DNA of 35,760 nucleotides from an uncultured Clostridia bacterium (GCA_934647145.1 CAKUFB010000002.1:1-35760); one strand, 5' to 3'; numbered from the stretch's first letter, positions 1 to 7,860 are shown. Notes: generated by a model not told the origin, from the letters alone. Made by a program: numbers and translations.

Positions 1-2
1 AT

Positions 3-49
3 CTGGTGAGGGTGGCAGTGGCGGGGGAGCTTGCTTCCCCGTCCACCAG
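3..49. repeat. GC-rich imperfect inverted repeat at window edge
   Basis: CTGGTG at 3-8 pairs with CACCAG at 44-49, and an inner CGGGGGA/TTCCCCG arm lies between them. It abuts the 13-bp hairpin at 47-75. It resembles the G/C-rich palindromes at the other end of the window, but it is cut by the window edge so its full extent is unknown. No gene is seen here. Confidence 0.4.
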
Positions 50-109
50 CTTGTCAAAACTTTTTTGACAAGCTGAGACCGCATTCTGTTTTCGAATGCG
101 GTCTGTTTT
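47..109. terminator. Double hairpin, probable bidirectional terminator
   Basis: Two perfect hairpins lie side by side. The first has a 13-bp stem (CAGCTTGTCAAAA at 47-59, TTTTGACAAGCTG at 63-75) with a 3-nt loop. The second has an 11-bp stem (76-86 with 94-104) and a T tract at 106-110 on the plus strand. The plus-strand reading is a good intrinsic terminator for a gene upstream of the window. On the minus strand the pair follows the last gene of the feo operon and could end that transcript, although the T tract is poor in that direction. Confidence 0.7.
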
Positions 110-112
110 TGT

Positions 113-295
113 TCACTTTTCCCGGCAGTGCGCGCAGTCTCCCCCGCAGTGGCCGCAGGCGGTCTTCTTCGAGGCCTTCCGGCAGCCGGAGCAGCCGCAG
201 CACCCACCGCGCCCGGCCTGCTGGACGATGCGCCGCACCGCCCAGATCAGCCACACGCCCACCAGCGCGAGCAGCGCGTAATCGAGCGGCTTCAT
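113..295 (-). CDS. FeoB-associated Cys-rich membrane protein
   Basis: This 60-residue protein has one membrane segment at about residues 6-22 followed by a basic, cysteine-rich tail with eight cysteines, arranged as CC-x-C-x2-C and then C-x2-C, C-x2-C. That is the architecture of the small FeoB-associated Cys-rich proteins found behind feoB in many Firmicutes. A role in iron handling or as a partner of the FeoB pore is inferred for the family. The ATG at 295 overlaps the feoB stop codon (ATGA), so the two are translationally coupled. Longer in-frame starts upstream would run antisense-like through feoB and were rejected. Confidence 0.85.
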   Translation of the reverse strand: MKPLDYALLALVGVWLIWAVRRIVQQAGRGGCCGCSGCRKASKKTACGHCGGDCAHCREK

Positions 296-2298
296 CACAG
301 TAGCGACCCGACCTGGAACACCAGCGTCGCCACGATCCAGGCCACCGTACACTGCAGCGCCACCACGCCCACCGTCTGCCAGGTGGAGCGCAGCTCGCGC
401 TTCACCGTCGCGATAGCGGCCACGCAGGGCGTGTAAAGCAGCGTAAAGAGCAGGAAGCTCGCCGCGCTCAGGGGCGTAAACAGCGCGCCCAGCGCCTGCG
501 GCAGCTCGGCGATGCCCACCCCCATCAGCACGCTCATCGTGCTCACGACGGCCTCCTTGGCGGTGAAGCCGGTAATCAGGGACGTAACCATGCGCCAGTT
601 GCCGAATCCGGTCGGTTTGAACGCCGGCGCGATCCACTGGCCGATCAGCGCCAGCAGGCTCTTCGAGTTGTCGGACACCACGTTGAGCCGCGTGTCGAAA
701 TTGGTCAGGAACCAGATGACGATCGTCGCCGCGAAAATCACCGTGAACGCCTTCATCAGGAAGTCCTTGGCCTTCTCCCACATGAGCAGCAGCACGCTCC
801 TGGCCGAGGGCAGGCGGTAGTTGGGCAGCTCCATGACGAAGGGGATCGGATTGCCGCGGAAGAGCGACTTCTTGAAGATCAGCGCCATCAAGACGCCCAG
901 CAGCATGCCCGCGACGTACAGCCCCACCATGACGAGCGGCGCGTACCTCGGGAAAAAGGCGGCGCAGAACACCGTGTAGATCGGGATCTTGGCCGAGCAG
1001 CTCATGTAGGGGGTGAGCAGGATGGTCATGCGGCGGTCGCGCTCGCTGGCCAGGGTGCGGGTGGCCATGACGGCCGGCACGCTGCAGCCGAAGCCGATCA
1101 GCATGGGCACGAAGCTGCGGCCGGACAGGCCGATCTTGCGCAGCAGCTTATCCATCACGAAGGCCACGCGCGCCATGTAGCCGGTGTCCTCCAGCACGCT
1201 CAGGAAGAAAAACAGCACCACGATGATCGGCAGGAAGCCGAGCACGCTGCCCACTCCCGCGAACACGCCGTCGATGATCAGGCTGTGCACCACCGGGTTG
1301 ATGCCGTAGGCGGTCAGACCCCGATCGCACAGGGCGGTCAGCGCGTCGATGCCCTGACTGAGCAGGTCGCTCAGGAAGCTGCCGATGACGTTGAAGGTCA
1401 GGTAGAACACGCTGAGCATGATCAGCAGGAAGGCCGGCATCGCCGTGTACCTGCCGGTCAGTATCCGGTCGATCTTCATGCTGCGCCTGTGCTCCTCGCT
1501 CTCGTGGCACTTGACCACCGTGTCGCGGCAGACGTTTTCGATGAAGTTATAGCGCATGTCGGCCAGCGCGGCGTTCCTGTCCATGCCGGTCTCGTTCTCC
1601 ATCTCGATGACGCTGTGCTCGAGCATTTCGATCTCGTTCTGGCTCAGGTGCAGCTTTTCGGCAAAGGATTCGTCGCCCTCGATGATCTTGGTGGCGCAGA
1701 AGCGGGCGGAGATGCCGATGGCCCGCGCGTGGTCCTCGATGAGCGTCGAGGCGGCGTGTATGCAGCGGTGTACCGGGCCGTCCGGGCAGAAATCCAGCAC
1801 CTTGGGCAGGATTCTGCGCTCAGCCGCGTCCACGATCGCGCGCACCACATCGTCCACGCCCTCGTTCTTGACCGCGCTGATCGGGATGACCGGCACGCCC
1901 AGCTCCTCGCTCATTTTGCGCACGTCGATCGTGCCGCCGTTGTTGCGCACCTCGTCCATCATGTTGAGCGCGATGACCATCGGCACGCGCAGGCACAGCA
2001 GCTGCAGGCTCAGGTAGAGATTGCGCTCGATATTGGTCGCGTCCACGATGTTGATGATGCCGTCCGGCTTCTGATCGAGCACGAAATCGCGCGTGACGAT
2101 CTCCTCGGTCGTGTAGGGGCGGATCGAGTAGATGCCCGGCAGATCGACCACCGAGCAGTTTTTCACGCCCCGCACGGCGCCCATCTTCTGATCGACCGTT
2201 ACGCCCGGAAAATTGCCCACGTGCTGATTGGAGCCGGTCAGGGCGTTAAACAGCGTGGTTTTTCCGCAGTTCTGATTGCCTACCAGCGCGAAAATCAT
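295..2298 (-). CDS. feoB: Ferrous iron transporter FeoB
   Basis: This 667-residue inner-membrane protein takes up Fe(II). Its N-terminal G domain shows G1 GNQNCGKT (7-14), a G2 FPGVTV segment, G3 DLPG (52-55), G4 NMMD (112-115) and a G5 ISA at about 139-141. A helical linker follows and then the polytopic core, including the Cys-containing GFGCSVPAVMATRTL gate segment typical of FeoB (many homologues have Asn after the Cys). The length is near the short end of the family. The ATG overlaps the feoA stop by 4 bp, and the stop overlaps the downstream Cys-rich gene, so the three genes form one tightly packed operon. Confidence 0.97.
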   Translation of the reverse strand: MIFALVGNQNCGKTTLFNALTGSNQHVGNFPGVTVDQKMGAVRGVKNCSVVDLPGIYSIRPYTTEEIVTRDFVLDQKPDGIINIVDATNIERNLYLSLQLLCLRVPMVIALNMMDEVRNNGGTIDVRKMSEELGVPVIPISAVKNEGVDDVVRAIVDAAERRILPKVLDFCPDGPVHRCIHAASTLIEDHARAIGISARFCATKIIEGDESFAEKLHLSQNEIEMLEHSVIEMENETGMDRNAALADMRYNFIENVCRDTVVKCHESEEHRRSMKIDRILTGRYTAMPAFLLIMLSVFYLTFNVIGSFLSDLLSQGIDALTALCDRGLTAYGINPVVHSLIIDGVFAGVGSVLGFLPIIVVLFFFLSVLEDTGYMARVAFVMDKLLRKIGLSGRSFVPMLIGFGCSVPAVMATRTLASERDRRMTILLTPYMSCSAKIPIYTVFCAAFFPRYAPLVMVGLYVAGMLLGVLMALIFKKSLFRGNPIPFVMELPNYRLPSARSVLLLMWEKAKDFLMKAFTVIFAATIVIWFLTNFDTRLNVVSDNSKSLLALIGQWIAPAFKPTGFGNWRMVTSLITGFTAKEAVVSTMSVLMGVGIAELPQALGALFTPLSAASFLLFTLLYTPCVAAIATVKRELRSTWQTVGVVALQCTVAWIVATLVFQVGSLL

Positions 2299-2540
2299 GC
2301 GTTTTCCTCCTCAGTGCGCACCTCGATGCGCGCGGCGTCCTCCTTGCGGATGGTCAGCTCGTACCCGCGGATGCTCAGCTGAATCGGGTCGCCCATCGGC
2401 GCGACCTTCTGCACCGTCACCTTTGTGCGGGGAATCAGTCCCATGTCCAGGAAACGAAGCCTGAGCGCGCCCTCGCCGCCCACCTTTGTAATCACCGCGC
2501 TGCGCCCAACCCGCAATTGATCCAGCGTCATTTCCCTCAC
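2295..2540 (-). CDS. feoA: Ferrous iron transport protein FeoA
   Basis: This 81-residue cytoplasmic protein has the SH3-like FeoA fold signature: an N-terminal L-x-x-L-x-x-G stretch, the segment RLRFLDMGLIPRTKV, and a closing GYELTIRKEDA. FeoA is thought to bind and modulate FeoB. It is the first gene of the operon, and its start at 2540 is preceded by a GGAGTGAGGG-type ribosome binding site. Its stop overlaps the feoB start. The promoter at 2562-2590 carries a palindrome that probably makes expression iron-responsive. Confidence 0.95.
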   Translation of the reverse strand: MREMTLDQLRVGRSAVITKVGGEGALRLRFLDMGLIPRTKVTVQKVAPMGDPIQLSIRGYELTIRKEDAARIEVRTEEENA

Positions 2541-2561
2541 TCCAATCCGTGTTTTTTCTCT

Positions 2562-2590
2562 ATGTTAGCACAGGCTAACTCGCCTGTCAA
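2562..2590 (-). promoter_or_regulatory. feoAB promoter
   Basis: Read on the minus strand, TTGACA (2585-2590) and TAACAT (2562-2567) are separated by exactly 17 bp. The -35 is a full consensus match and the -10 matches 4 of 6. The distance to the feoA start is short. A 16-bp palindrome lies within the spacer and -10. Confidence 0.75.
2564..2579. promoter_or_regulatory. Palindromic operator candidate in feo promoter
   Basis: GTTAGC-ACAG-GCTAAC is a perfect 6+6 inverted repeat that covers most of the spacer and overlaps the -10 hexamer. A repressor bound there would block RNA polymerase. Iron-uptake operons are commonly repressed by Fur or DtxR-family proteins. The TTAGC/GCTAA half-sites are closer in look to DtxR-type boxes than to Fur boxes, but this assignment is inference. 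Confidence 0.6.
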
Positions 2591-2766
2591 TCCGTTTTGC
2601 CTGTTCCGTATAAATTTCGCCTTATTTCGCGGTTTGATTGCTCCGGATTCATATACTGATCTTTCCTGCCTGCTCCGCCCTTCCATTCTATGTTCCGTCC
2701 CGGATAAAAAGAAAGCGCGGCCGCGCGTTTGACAGGGAGTCAGAAATGAACGGCATGCACAAAATT

Positions 2767-2806
2767 GCGCTTTTCGCTTGACAAAGCGCTTTTTGCGGGG
2801 TATCGT
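2767..2806 (+). promoter_or_regulatory. Promoter of araC-type gene with 19-bp spaced direct repeats
   Basis: TTGACA at 2778-2783 and TATCGT at 2801-2806 are 17 bp apart. Two near-identical 11-bp direct repeats, GCGCTTTTCGC (2767-2777) and GCGCTTTTTGC (2786-2796), flank and touch the -35. Paired direct repeats about two helical turns apart are typical AraC-family sites, so autoregulation is plausible. The rest of the interval 2591-2766 shows no gene. Confidence 0.6.
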
Positions 2807-2825
2807 ATAGGCTGAGGTGAACGCC

Positions 2826-3686
2826 ATGCGGATCATATCGGGCGCGGCCAGCGGCAACACGGAACGCGTGTCGCTGGACTACATCCAGATCAACAACTGC
2901 GGCTTCTGCGAGGTGGACGACTTCGACATGACCACCAACCGCCCGTCGGGCCGCGCGGACTACCAGCTGATCTACGTCTGGCGCGGTCAGGTCAGGTGCG
3001 AGCTGCCTGAAGGGCCGCGCGCGCTGGGCGAGGGCGAGGTGATCGTCTACCGCCCCTGGGAAAGGCAGGCCTATACCTACCTGTGCGCGCAGAAGACGCA
3101 GGTCTACTGGCTACACTTTACCGGCCAGGGCATTCCCTCGCTGCTCCGGCAGAGCTTCCTCAACGGGCCGACGGTGCGCGTCGGGCGGCATATGGAGGCG
3201 CGCGAGCTGTTCGAAAAGATGATTCACGAGCTGCAGATGCACCAGTACCAGTACGAAATGTACCTGTGCAGTCACTTCATGCTGCTGCTTTCCTGCCTCT
3301 CGCGCCACCTGATGACCCAGACCGGCAGCGTCGAAAGGCGCGGCCAGGAGGCGCTCAATCAGGTCATCGAGTTCATCCACGCGCACCTGTACGAGGATGT
3401 TTCCGTAGAGGAGCTGGCGCGCTCCTGCCGCATGAGCACCAGCCACTTCATTCATCAGTTTAAGGATTATACCGGCTTTTCGCCGCACACCTATCAGATC
3501 CGCCTGCGCCTGGAGCGGGCCAAGGAGCTGATGAACTCGACCACGATGAACATCTCCGAAATCGCCTTCGCCGTGGGCTACGACAACCCGCTCTACTTCA
3601 GCCGGCTGTTTCGCAGGCACATGGGCCTGTCGCCCTCCGAATACCGGCGCGAGGTCAGCGCCCCGTCTGACCGAATGATCCAATAG
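2826..3686 (+). CDS. AraC family transcriptional regulator
   Basis: This is a cytoplasmic DNA-binding regulator of about 286 residues. The N-terminal half reads as a cupin-like effector domain (segment YVWRGQVRCELPEG and a following E-V-I-V-Y strand). The C-terminal ~100 residues carry the two helix-turn-helix motifs of the family (VSVEELARSCRMSTSHFIHQFK and ISEIAFAVGYDNPLYFSRLFRR). The ATG at 2826 was chosen because GAGGTG sits 6 bp upstream; a GTG at 2817 is in frame but lies inside that ribosome binding site. The gene precedes a sugar oxidoreductase and isomerase in the same direction and probably controls them. The effector sugar cannot be read from the sequence. Confidence 0.9.
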   Translation: MRIISGAASGNTERVSLDYIQINNCGFCEVDDFDMTTNRPSGRADYQLIYVWRGQVRCELPEGPRALGEGEVIVYRPWERQAYTYLCAQKTQVYWLHFTGQGIPSLLRQSFLNGPTVRVGRHMEARELFEKMIHELQMHQYQYEMYLCSHFMLLLSCLSRHLMTQTGSVERRGQEALNQVIEFIHAHLYEDVSVEELARSCRMSTSHFIHQFKDYTGFSPHTYQIRLRLERAKELMNSTTMNISEIAFAVGYDNPLYFSRLFRRHMGLSPSEYRREVSAPSDRMIQ

Positions 3687-3704
3687 ATTGACCGGATTCT
3701 TCAT

Positions 3705-3732
3705 GTCTTTTTTCGCGATGATCCGCTATAAT
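3705..3732 (+). promoter_or_regulatory. Promoter of the oxidoreductase-isomerase operon
   Basis: A perfect TATAAT lies at 3727-3732, but the -35 position holds no good hexamer. Instead GTCTTTTTTCGC occupies 3705-3716, resembling the GCGCTTTTCGC repeats in front of the upstream araC gene. A strong -10 with an activator-like box over the -35 suggests dependence on the AraC protein; this is inference from position and similarity. Confidence 0.55.
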
Positions 3733-3767
3733 AGAGTCACAGGAAAAACATGAAGGAGGAATTTACC

Positions 3768-4847
3768 ATGGCGAAGCTTCGAGTTGGACTGATCGGCGTC
3801 GGCGACATCATGAACGGCACGCACATTCCGGGCTACCTTGAGCTCCCCGAGCGGTGCGAAATCACCGCGATCTGCGACATTAAGAAAGAGGCGCTCGAGC
3901 GCGCGGCCAGGCGATTGAACCTGCCCGCCGAGCGCTGCTTTACAAGCTATATCGACCTGATGGACAGCGGTCTGGTCGACGCGGTGGACATCGCCACCCA
4001 CGACAGCATGCACTGCCCCATCGCCGCCGAGGCGGTGAAGCGCGGCCTGCCCTTCTCCTCCGAAAAACCGATGGGCATGAACTATCATGAGGTCAAGGCG
4101 GTCTGCGACGAGGCCGCGAAGAAGGGGCTGCCCGGCCACGTCTGCTTTACCTGGCACTACCGGCCCTATGTGCGCATGATGCGTCAGACGATCCGCTCGG
4201 GGCGCCTGGGCAGGATCTTTCACATCTACATCCGCTGCATCAAGGACAGCGGCCTGTGGGAGAACCGCCCGCTCGAGTGGCGCTTTGACGAGCGCTATTC
4301 GGCCTCGGGCGTGATGGGCGACCTGGCCAGCCACATGTTCGACATCGCGCGCTTCGTCGGCAGCGAGTACGAGAGCGTTTCGGCCGACGCGGGCATCTTC
4401 GTCAAGGAGCGCCCGGCGCTGGACGGCGGCGAAATGCGCCCCGTGACCACCTGGGACTGGTGTAACGTCCTGGCGCGCATGCAGGACGGCTCCAACGCCA
4501 CCTTCCAGATCTCCCGCACCGCCAAGAACATCGGCGACTGGATTCAGGTCGAGGTCTATGGCGAGAAGGGCCGCCTGGTCTACAGCTTCTTTTCCAAGCC
4601 CGTCACCTACGAAACCACCCAGAGGCTCGAGGTACAGACGGACGGCGAGGTCGAGGAGCTGCTTCCCACCGAGGCGGACGCGGCCAACCAGTCGGGCGCG
4701 TTCCTGAACCTGATCGAGGGCACGACCGACGGCCTGGAGGCCACGCTCGAGGAGGGCATGCGCTGCCAGGCGGTGCTGGACGCGGCCTATCGCTCGGTGC
4801 GGGAGCATCGCTGGGTGACGATCGACGAAGTGGTGAAGGAGGGCTGA
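3768..4847 (+). CDS. Gfo/Idh/MocA family oxidoreductase
   Basis: This predicted cytoplasmic NAD(P)-dependent sugar or inositol dehydrogenase has 359 residues. It opens with a Rossmann fold (VGLIGVGDIMNGTHIPGY, residues 6-23), followed by ICDI near residue 36 and the family EKP motif at 99-101. The C-terminal substrate domain contains GDLASHMFDIARF, where the His-Asp pair of this family is expected. The ATG at 3768 follows AAGGAGG at the right distance; an upstream in-frame ATG at 3750 lies within the ribosome binding site. The next gene, a sugar isomerase, starts 3 bp after its stop, so both act on the same substrate. The exact sugar is unknown. Confidence 0.9.
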   Translation: MAKLRVGLIGVGDIMNGTHIPGYLELPERCEITAICDIKKEALERAARRLNLPAERCFTSYIDLMDSGLVDAVDIATHDSMHCPIAAEAVKRGLPFSSEKPMGMNYHEVKAVCDEAAKKGLPGHVCFTWHYRPYVRMMRQTIRSGRLGRIFHIYIRCIKDSGLWENRPLEWRFDERYSASGVMGDLASHMFDIARFVGSEYESVSADAGIFVKERPALDGGEMRPVTTWDWCNVLARMQDGSNATFQISRTAKNIGDWIQVEVYGEKGRLVYSFFSKPVTYETTQRLEVQTDGEVEELLPTEADAANQSGAFLNLIEGTTDGLEATLEEGMRCQAVLDAAYRSVREHRWVTIDEVVKEG

Positions 4848-4850
4848 CGC

Positions 4851-5678
4851 ATGAAGCTGGGTACATTCGTTCGCCCCAACGACCTGAGCCGCCTGGACGA
4901 GGCGTTCGCGCCGCTGCGGGAAATGGGCTTCACCAGCTGCCAGCTGGCCTATAAGCCCGAGGTCTTCCGCCCGGAGGACGCCGACCTCATCCGCCGGGCG
5001 GCCGAGCGCCATGGCGTCGAGATTTCCGCCCACTTCATCGGCTTTCGGGACGCGTTTAGCGAGTGGGATCTGCGCTACGGCTTTCTGTGCCAGGGCCTGA
5101 CCCCGCCCACCTACCGCCAGGCGCGGCTGGAGTACCTGCTTTCCGGCATACCGTTCGTCAGGCGGCTGGGAACCGACGATCTGATCGTACACGCGGGCTT
5201 CGTGCCCAACAACCCGTTCGACCCGGAATACCTGGGCCTGCTGGCCGCGCTGCGCTGCCTGGCGATTCAGGCGAAGGCGCAGGGCGTGAACGTGCTGCTC
5301 GAGACCGGCGCGGAATCCCCGGTCACGCTGCTGCGGCTGATCGAGGAGATCGGCACGGGCAACGTCTACGTCAACCTGGACACCGGCAACTGCATCATGT
5401 ACGGCTACTCCAACCCGGTCGACGCGCTGCACACGATCGGCAAATACGTGCGCAACGTGCATATGAAGGACGGCCTGCCCCCCACGACGCCCTACGCGCT
5501 CGGCCCGGAAAAGCCGCTGGGCGAGGGCTGCGTGGACTTCGACCGGTTTATGAAGGGACTGCGCGCGCTGGGCTACGACCGCTTCCTGACCATTGAGCGG
5601 GAGATCAGCGGCCCGCAGCAGCGCGTCGACATCGAGCGCGCCAAGGAGTACATCGAGCGGCTGCTCGCCCAGGCCTAG
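4851..5678 (+). CDS. TIM-barrel sugar phosphate isomerase/epimerase
   Basis: The protein has 275 residues with the AP-endonuclease-2-like TIM barrel of sugar isomerases such as IolE, IolI and hydroxypyruvate isomerase. Likely metal ligands sit at the ends of the barrel strands: LLETG, NLDTGN, HMKDG and the C-terminal IEREI. A His in IVHAGF also fits. The gene follows the oxidoreductase by 3 bp and is probably translated from the same mRNA. It isomerises or epimerises a keto- or aldo-sugar in the pathway; the substrate is not visible. Its stop is only 3 bp from the stop of the convergent araC gene, and no terminator is seen between them. Confidence 0.87.
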   Translation: MKLGTFVRPNDLSRLDEAFAPLREMGFTSCQLAYKPEVFRPEDADLIRRAAERHGVEISAHFIGFRDAFSEWDLRYGFLCQGLTPPTYRQARLEYLLSGIPFVRRLGTDDLIVHAGFVPNNPFDPEYLGLLAALRCLAIQAKAQGVNVLLETGAESPVTLLRLIEEIGTGNVYVNLDTGNCIMYGYSNPVDALHTIGKYVRNVHMKDGLPPTTPYALGPEKPLGEGCVDFDRFMKGLRALGYDRFLTIEREISGPQQRVDIERAKEYIERLLAQA

Positions 5679-5681
5679 GCT

Positions 5682-6494
5682 CTATCGCTCGCTGAAGGTT
5701 TTGCCGGTGAGCTTTTTGCAGGTGCGGCACAGGTAGGCCGCGTCGCAGAAGCCCAGCTGCTCGGCAATTTCCTCCACGCTGGCCAGCGCCTGGTCGTAAA
5801 TCAGCTTCGCCTTCTGCACGCGCATCAGGTTGCGGAAGGCGATTGGCGAGAGCCCGGTCTGGGCGTGGAAGCGCCTTCGGAAGGTGCTCTCGCTCATGCG
5901 GCACAGCCTGCACAGCTCGTTTACCGTAAACTCGCGCTCGGGCGTCTCCTGAATCAGGTGCACCGCCGGGGCGACCGACTCCCCCATCTCGCCCCCGCCG
6001 CCCTCGCGCCGCTCCAGACACCGGCAGAAGCGGTCGAGAATCTGATAAATGTCGGCGACCGCGCTGAGCTGCCTGCGCGGATAGCGGCTGAAGTGGCGGT
6101 TGAGCGCCTGAAACAGCGTCAGCGTGGAGGCGCACTCGGGCGTGTCGTCCAGCACGAACTCATCCGTCAGCTGGATCGGCTCGCCCTGCGCGTCGTACAG
6201 GTCAAACTGCGCGTTGTAGCCGTGGCTGTCCCCCTGCGGCAGCGTGATGGCGCGCGTGTGGTAGCGCGCGCCGTCCGGGATGAGAATCATGCTGTTCGGG
6301 GGCATCAGAAACTGCGCCCCGCAGCTGAATTGATACTCGCGCTCGCCGCGATCCTGAAAAAAGATCAGGTTATGCGTCCGGCCCGTTTTGAGGTAGTCGT
6401 TGACGGCGCCGTCGCTCCATGTCCAGATCAGGCTGGAAATTCCGGAAACCGTGAACTGCGTCTGCGCCAGCTCCGGAAGAGACATTCGCTTCAT
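5682..6494 (-). CDS. AraC family transcriptional regulator
   Basis: This second AraC-type regulator has 270 residues. The sensory half contains cupin-like strands (LMPPNSMILIPDGARYHTR). The C-terminal DNA-binding part has the two helix-turn-helices (FTVNELCRLCRMSESTFRRRFH and VEEIAEQLGFCDAAYLCRTCKK). The ATG at 6494 was chosen because AAGGGGG lies about 10 bp upstream; the longer frame starts with a TTG inside the promoter -10. It is divergent from the NagB-like gene, a layout typical of a regulator facing its target, and it is convergent with the isomerase gene. Confidence 0.9.
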   Translation of the reverse strand: MKRMSLPELAQTQFTVSGISSLIWTWSDGAVNDYLKTGRTHNLIFFQDRGEREYQFSCGAQFLMPPNSMILIPDGARYHTRAITLPQGDSHGYNAQFDLYDAQGEPIQLTDEFVLDDTPECASTLTLFQALNRHFSRYPRRQLSAVADIYQILDRFCRCLERREGGGGEMGESVAPAVHLIQETPEREFTVNELCRLCRMSESTFRRRFHAQTGLSPIAFRNLMRVQKAKLIYDQALASVEEIAEQLGFCDAAYLCRTCKKLTGKTFSER

Positions 6495-6527
6495 CCATAT
6501 CGCCCCCTTCGGCGTTTCTTTGACCGT

Positions 6528-6556
6528 ATTATACAACGCAAAACGTTCCTTGTCTA
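6528..6556 (-). promoter_or_regulatory. Promoter of the second araC-type gene
   Basis: On the minus strand TAGACA (6551-6556) and a perfect TATAAT (6528-6533) are separated by 17 bp. It faces away from the NagB-like gene in a 111-bp divergent gap. No equally good promoter was found for the plus-strand gene, which fits that gene being activator dependent. Confidence 0.75.
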
Positions 6557-6605
6557 CCGAGGCGGGCGTAAATCACGATTTTTTCTGAAAAAAGGAGGGT
6601 TTTCC

Positions 6606-7403
6606 ATGCAAAAAATGTGCAACGGCGGAATCCGGCTGACCTCGCTGCCCACCGAGCAGGACGTCTATCTGGACATGGCGATGACCATGCTGGAGGAGAT
6701 CGCCCGCAACAACCGCGCGGGCAGGCGCACCGTCATGATCGTGCCGGTCGGGCCGACCGATCAGTATCCGATCTTTGCGCGCGCGGTTCGCGCCACCGGA
6801 CTGAGCCTGAAAAACGTCTGGCTGTTCAATATGGACGAATACCTGATCACGCCCACCCGGCGCATCGACGACGATCACTTCATGAGCTTTCATCACCGCA
6901 TGAAGACCGAGCTGTACGACCGCCTGCCCGAGGAGCTGACCGTGCCCGAGACGCAGCGTCACTTCCCCGAGCCCGGCCACGAGGCCGAGTTTGACCGGCT
7001 GATCGAGGAGGTGGGCGGCGTGGATCTGTGCCTGGGCGGCCTGGGCATCAACGGCCACATCGCCTTCAACGAGGCGCCCGAGCCGGACGACCCGATCACG
7101 CCCGACCAGTTCGCCGCCCTGCCCACCCGCGTGCTGCCCATCACCCGCGAGACGCGCACCGTCAACGCCATCGGCTATCAGCGCGGCGACATTCACGGCA
7201 TGCCCGAGTACTGCGTCACCGTCGGCATGAAGCAGATTCTGGCCGCCCGGCGCGTCTACATCGCGCTCAACCGCGAGTGGCAGCACGGTGTGGCCAGACG
7301 CGCGCTGTTCGGCCCGCAGGACGCGCATGTGCCTGCCTCGCTCCTGCAGCGCCACGGCAGCGTGGATTTCGTCGCCACCGACAGCATCGCGCGCGGCCTG
7401 TGA
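6606..7403 (+). CDS. NagB-like glucosamine-6-phosphate isomerase/deaminase
   Basis: This cytoplasmic protein of 265 residues belongs to the NagB/6-phosphogluconolactonase fold. The best evidence is GLGINGHIAFNEAP at about 146-159, which holds the catalytic His and Glu of the deaminase, and NMDEY at 75-79, which holds the base Asp. NagB converts an amino-sugar 6-phosphate to fructose 6-phosphate and ammonia. The phosphate loop near residues 46-54 (VPVGPTDQY) is divergent from the usual G-S/G-T-P form, so the natural substrate may differ. The ATG follows AAAGGAGGG closely. The gene is divergent from an araC regulator and monocistronic, with trpX's own promoter starting 40 bp after its stop. Confidence 0.82.
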   Translation: MQKMCNGGIRLTSLPTEQDVYLDMAMTMLEEIARNNRAGRRTVMIVPVGPTDQYPIFARAVRATGLSLKNVWLFNMDEYLITPTRRIDDDHFMSFHHRMKTELYDRLPEELTVPETQRHFPEPGHEAEFDRLIEEVGGVDLCLGGLGINGHIAFNEAPEPDDPITPDQFAALPTRVLPITRETRTVNAIGYQRGDIHGMPEYCVTVGMKQILAARRVYIALNREWQHGVARRALFGPQDAHVPASLLQRHGSVDFVATDSIARGL

Positions 7404-7442
7404 CGCAACAAATCATTAACACAGGAAATTTCAATTTACCCC

Positions 7443-7471
7443 TTGACAGCCCGTTTTGCCGGTGCTATAAT
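7443..7471 (+). promoter_or_regulatory. Consensus promoter of the trpXYZ operon
   Basis: TTGACA (7443-7448) and TATAAT (7466-7471) match consensus at all 12 positions with a 17-bp spacer. Transcription should start near 7478, just before the T-box leader. Initiation is likely strong and constitutive, with control by the leader RNA. Confidence 0.93.
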
Positions 7472-7477
7472 GCCACT

Positions 7478-7747
7478 AAATTCAAACAAACCGTTGACGA
7501 AGAAAAGTACGCACGGAAGGTTCCTCTCAGAGAGTCGCAGGCGGTGGGATTGCGGCAGGGTACGCGGTGCGGAATGGCCTTCCGAGGGCGGCATGAACGG
7601 CGAAAGCTCAGTAGTTGCCGACGGACTTCCCCACCGTTATCCGGGCGACGCATATGACAGTATGCGAAAAGCGGTCGATGTACAATCGGCAATTTGGGTG
7701 GTACCGCAGGATATATCTCCTGTCCCTTTCGAGGGACAGGAGTTTTT
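7478..7747 (+). ncRNA. T-box riboswitch, predicted tRNA-Trp specific
   Basis: The leader carries the T-box core TGGGTGGTACCGC at 7695-7707, which binds the tRNA acceptor end. Upstream, AGAGAGTCGCAGGCGGTGGGA (from about 7530) has the distal Stem I pattern, and GGAATGGCCTTCCGAG at 7571-7586 reads as the specifier loop with codon UGG at 7575-7577. The antiterminator closes by CAGGA (7707-7711) pairing with TCCTG (7718-7722). The competing terminator has an 11-bp stem. Uncharged tRNA-Trp should permit read-through, so the operon is made when tryptophan is scarce. The specifier position was read by eye, without a structural model. Confidence 0.92.
7717..7747 (+). terminator. T-box-controlled intrinsic terminator
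   Basis: CTCCTGTCCCT (7717-7727) and AGGGACAGGAG (7732-7742) form a perfect 11-bp stem on a UUCG tetraloop, followed by five T. Its 5' arm overlaps the sequence needed for the antiterminator, so the two structures exclude each other. Confidence 0.93.
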
Positions 7748-7860
7748 ATATATCAGAAAGGAGTGTGAGGACGATGTTCCGATGGCGACCCTGCCAAGAC
7801 GCGATCCCCTGTCAACCGAATCAACAATCTGATTTGCATCGTGAAAGGAAGTATAACATC

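Noticed and set aside
2817..2825. GTG start for the first araC-type gene
   Set aside because: The codon lies within the GAGGTG ribosome binding site of the ATG at 2826.
6606..7403. Asn at the position of E. coli NagB Asp141 as an active-site loss
   Set aside because: GxNGH in place of GxDGH is common among Firmicutes NagB proteins, so it is not evidence of inactivity.
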